From the NCBI GenBank assembly GCA_003667245.1, contig RCNN01000082.1:1-64000 (forward strand): 64,000 bases of DNA, written 5' to 3'. Below, piece after piece: positions 63,829 to 64,000 of this stretch (its first letter is position 1; each line of letters starts with the position of its first letter). The notes under the pieces are model-generated. The model was given only the letters and a program-made list of their open reading frames with translations. It was not told the DNA's origin and did not search any database. This stretch comes from Heterostelium multicystogenum. Lineage: Eukaryota > Evosea > Eumycetozoa > Acytosteliales > Acytosteliaceae. The translations under genes were made by a program, and so were the position numbers.

Positions 63829-64000
63829 ATTATTAAAATATTGCATTGTTGTTACATTTTAACCATTGGTGTTTTCTTCGCCCACGCTCTCCCCATTAAC
63901 CATCTTAGAGAAGAGCATAGCTGTGTCCTGTGTGGTCTTTCTATAGACTCAAAGCCTTATGACCATTATTTCTTTGGTTGCAATGCTCTTTTTTGGGTTA
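63829..64000 (+). mobile_element. Non-LTR retrotransposon ORF2 fragment (reverse-transcriptase zinc-binding region), runs off the window
   Basis: The frame open from 63829 reads ALPINHLREEHSCVLCG, then DHYFFGCNALFWV. This matches the zinc-binding domain at the end of non-LTR reverse transcriptases: a conserved LP-x-N-x-L-R, then Cys-x2-Cys, His and Cys, with aromatic residues around the His. A stop codon precedes it at 63826, so it is either 5'-truncated or decayed. Dictyostelid TRE elements insert near tRNA genes, and a tRNA gene ends about 300 bp upstream, which fits that habit. The remaining part lies beyond 64000. Confidence 0.65.

Overview
This window looks like nuclear DNA of a dictyostelid social amoeba. 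It is AT-rich. Genes lie on both strands with short AT-rich GT-AG introns, and the spacers are full of homopolymers and simple repeats. Several families are typical of dictyostelids: FOLN/cysteine-rich secreted proteins with SdrD/Cna-B-like repeats (colossin-like), a ComC-type surface receptor, an expanded ankyrin family, a tripeptidyl-peptidase-like sedolisin, and a non-LTR retroelement fragment close to a tRNA gene. The species is not fixed by the sequence; a dictyostelid other than D. discoideum is my inference.

Layout. 1-500: partial Rab1-type GTPase. 4.0-10.4 kb: a Cys-rich protein with a 15-nt micro-exon, a small basic protein, and CTR9 of the Paf1 complex. 11.8-18.3 kb: a membrane-anchored FkbM-type methyltransferase, an ankyrin pseudogene beside its ankyrin paralogue, and an acyl-CoA synthetase that appears to carry an N-terminal ZZ zinc finger. 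18.6-25.4 kb: a probably mitochondrial DEAD-box helicase, a CWC21/SRRM2-type splicing factor, and a nucleotidyltransferase-like / zinc-ribbon / SDR fusion. 25.6-33.6 kb: an acidic unknown, a MORN-repeat protein, an importin-alpha-like ARM protein without an evident IBB, and a 90-aa HMG-box protein. 33.9-45.3 kb: a ComC-like receptor and a DOP1 (dopey) trafficking protein. 46.6-54.6 kb: a tandem array of two FOLN/Cys-rich/Ser-Thr-rich/SdrB-like genes plus a third decayed copy. 54.8-62.2 kb: a PQ-loop transporter, a double-domain adenosine deaminase, a small unknown and a sedolisin. 63.4-64.0 kb: tRNA-Leu(CAA), a 63-bp direct repeat and a reverse-transcriptase zinc-finger fragment.

Most of these are unrelated housekeeping genes packed together, with no operon logic. 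The local structure worth attention is the tandem family at 46.6-54.6 kb and the ankyrin gene/pseudogene pair. A recurring feature is the single-base frame break, usually in a short homopolymer: nearly every long gene has at least one. Correcting them restores full-length proteins, and in seven genes the corrected total exon length becomes an exact multiple of three. They are best read as sequencing or assembly errors rather than gene death. I therefore annotate these loci as genes and give the break positions.
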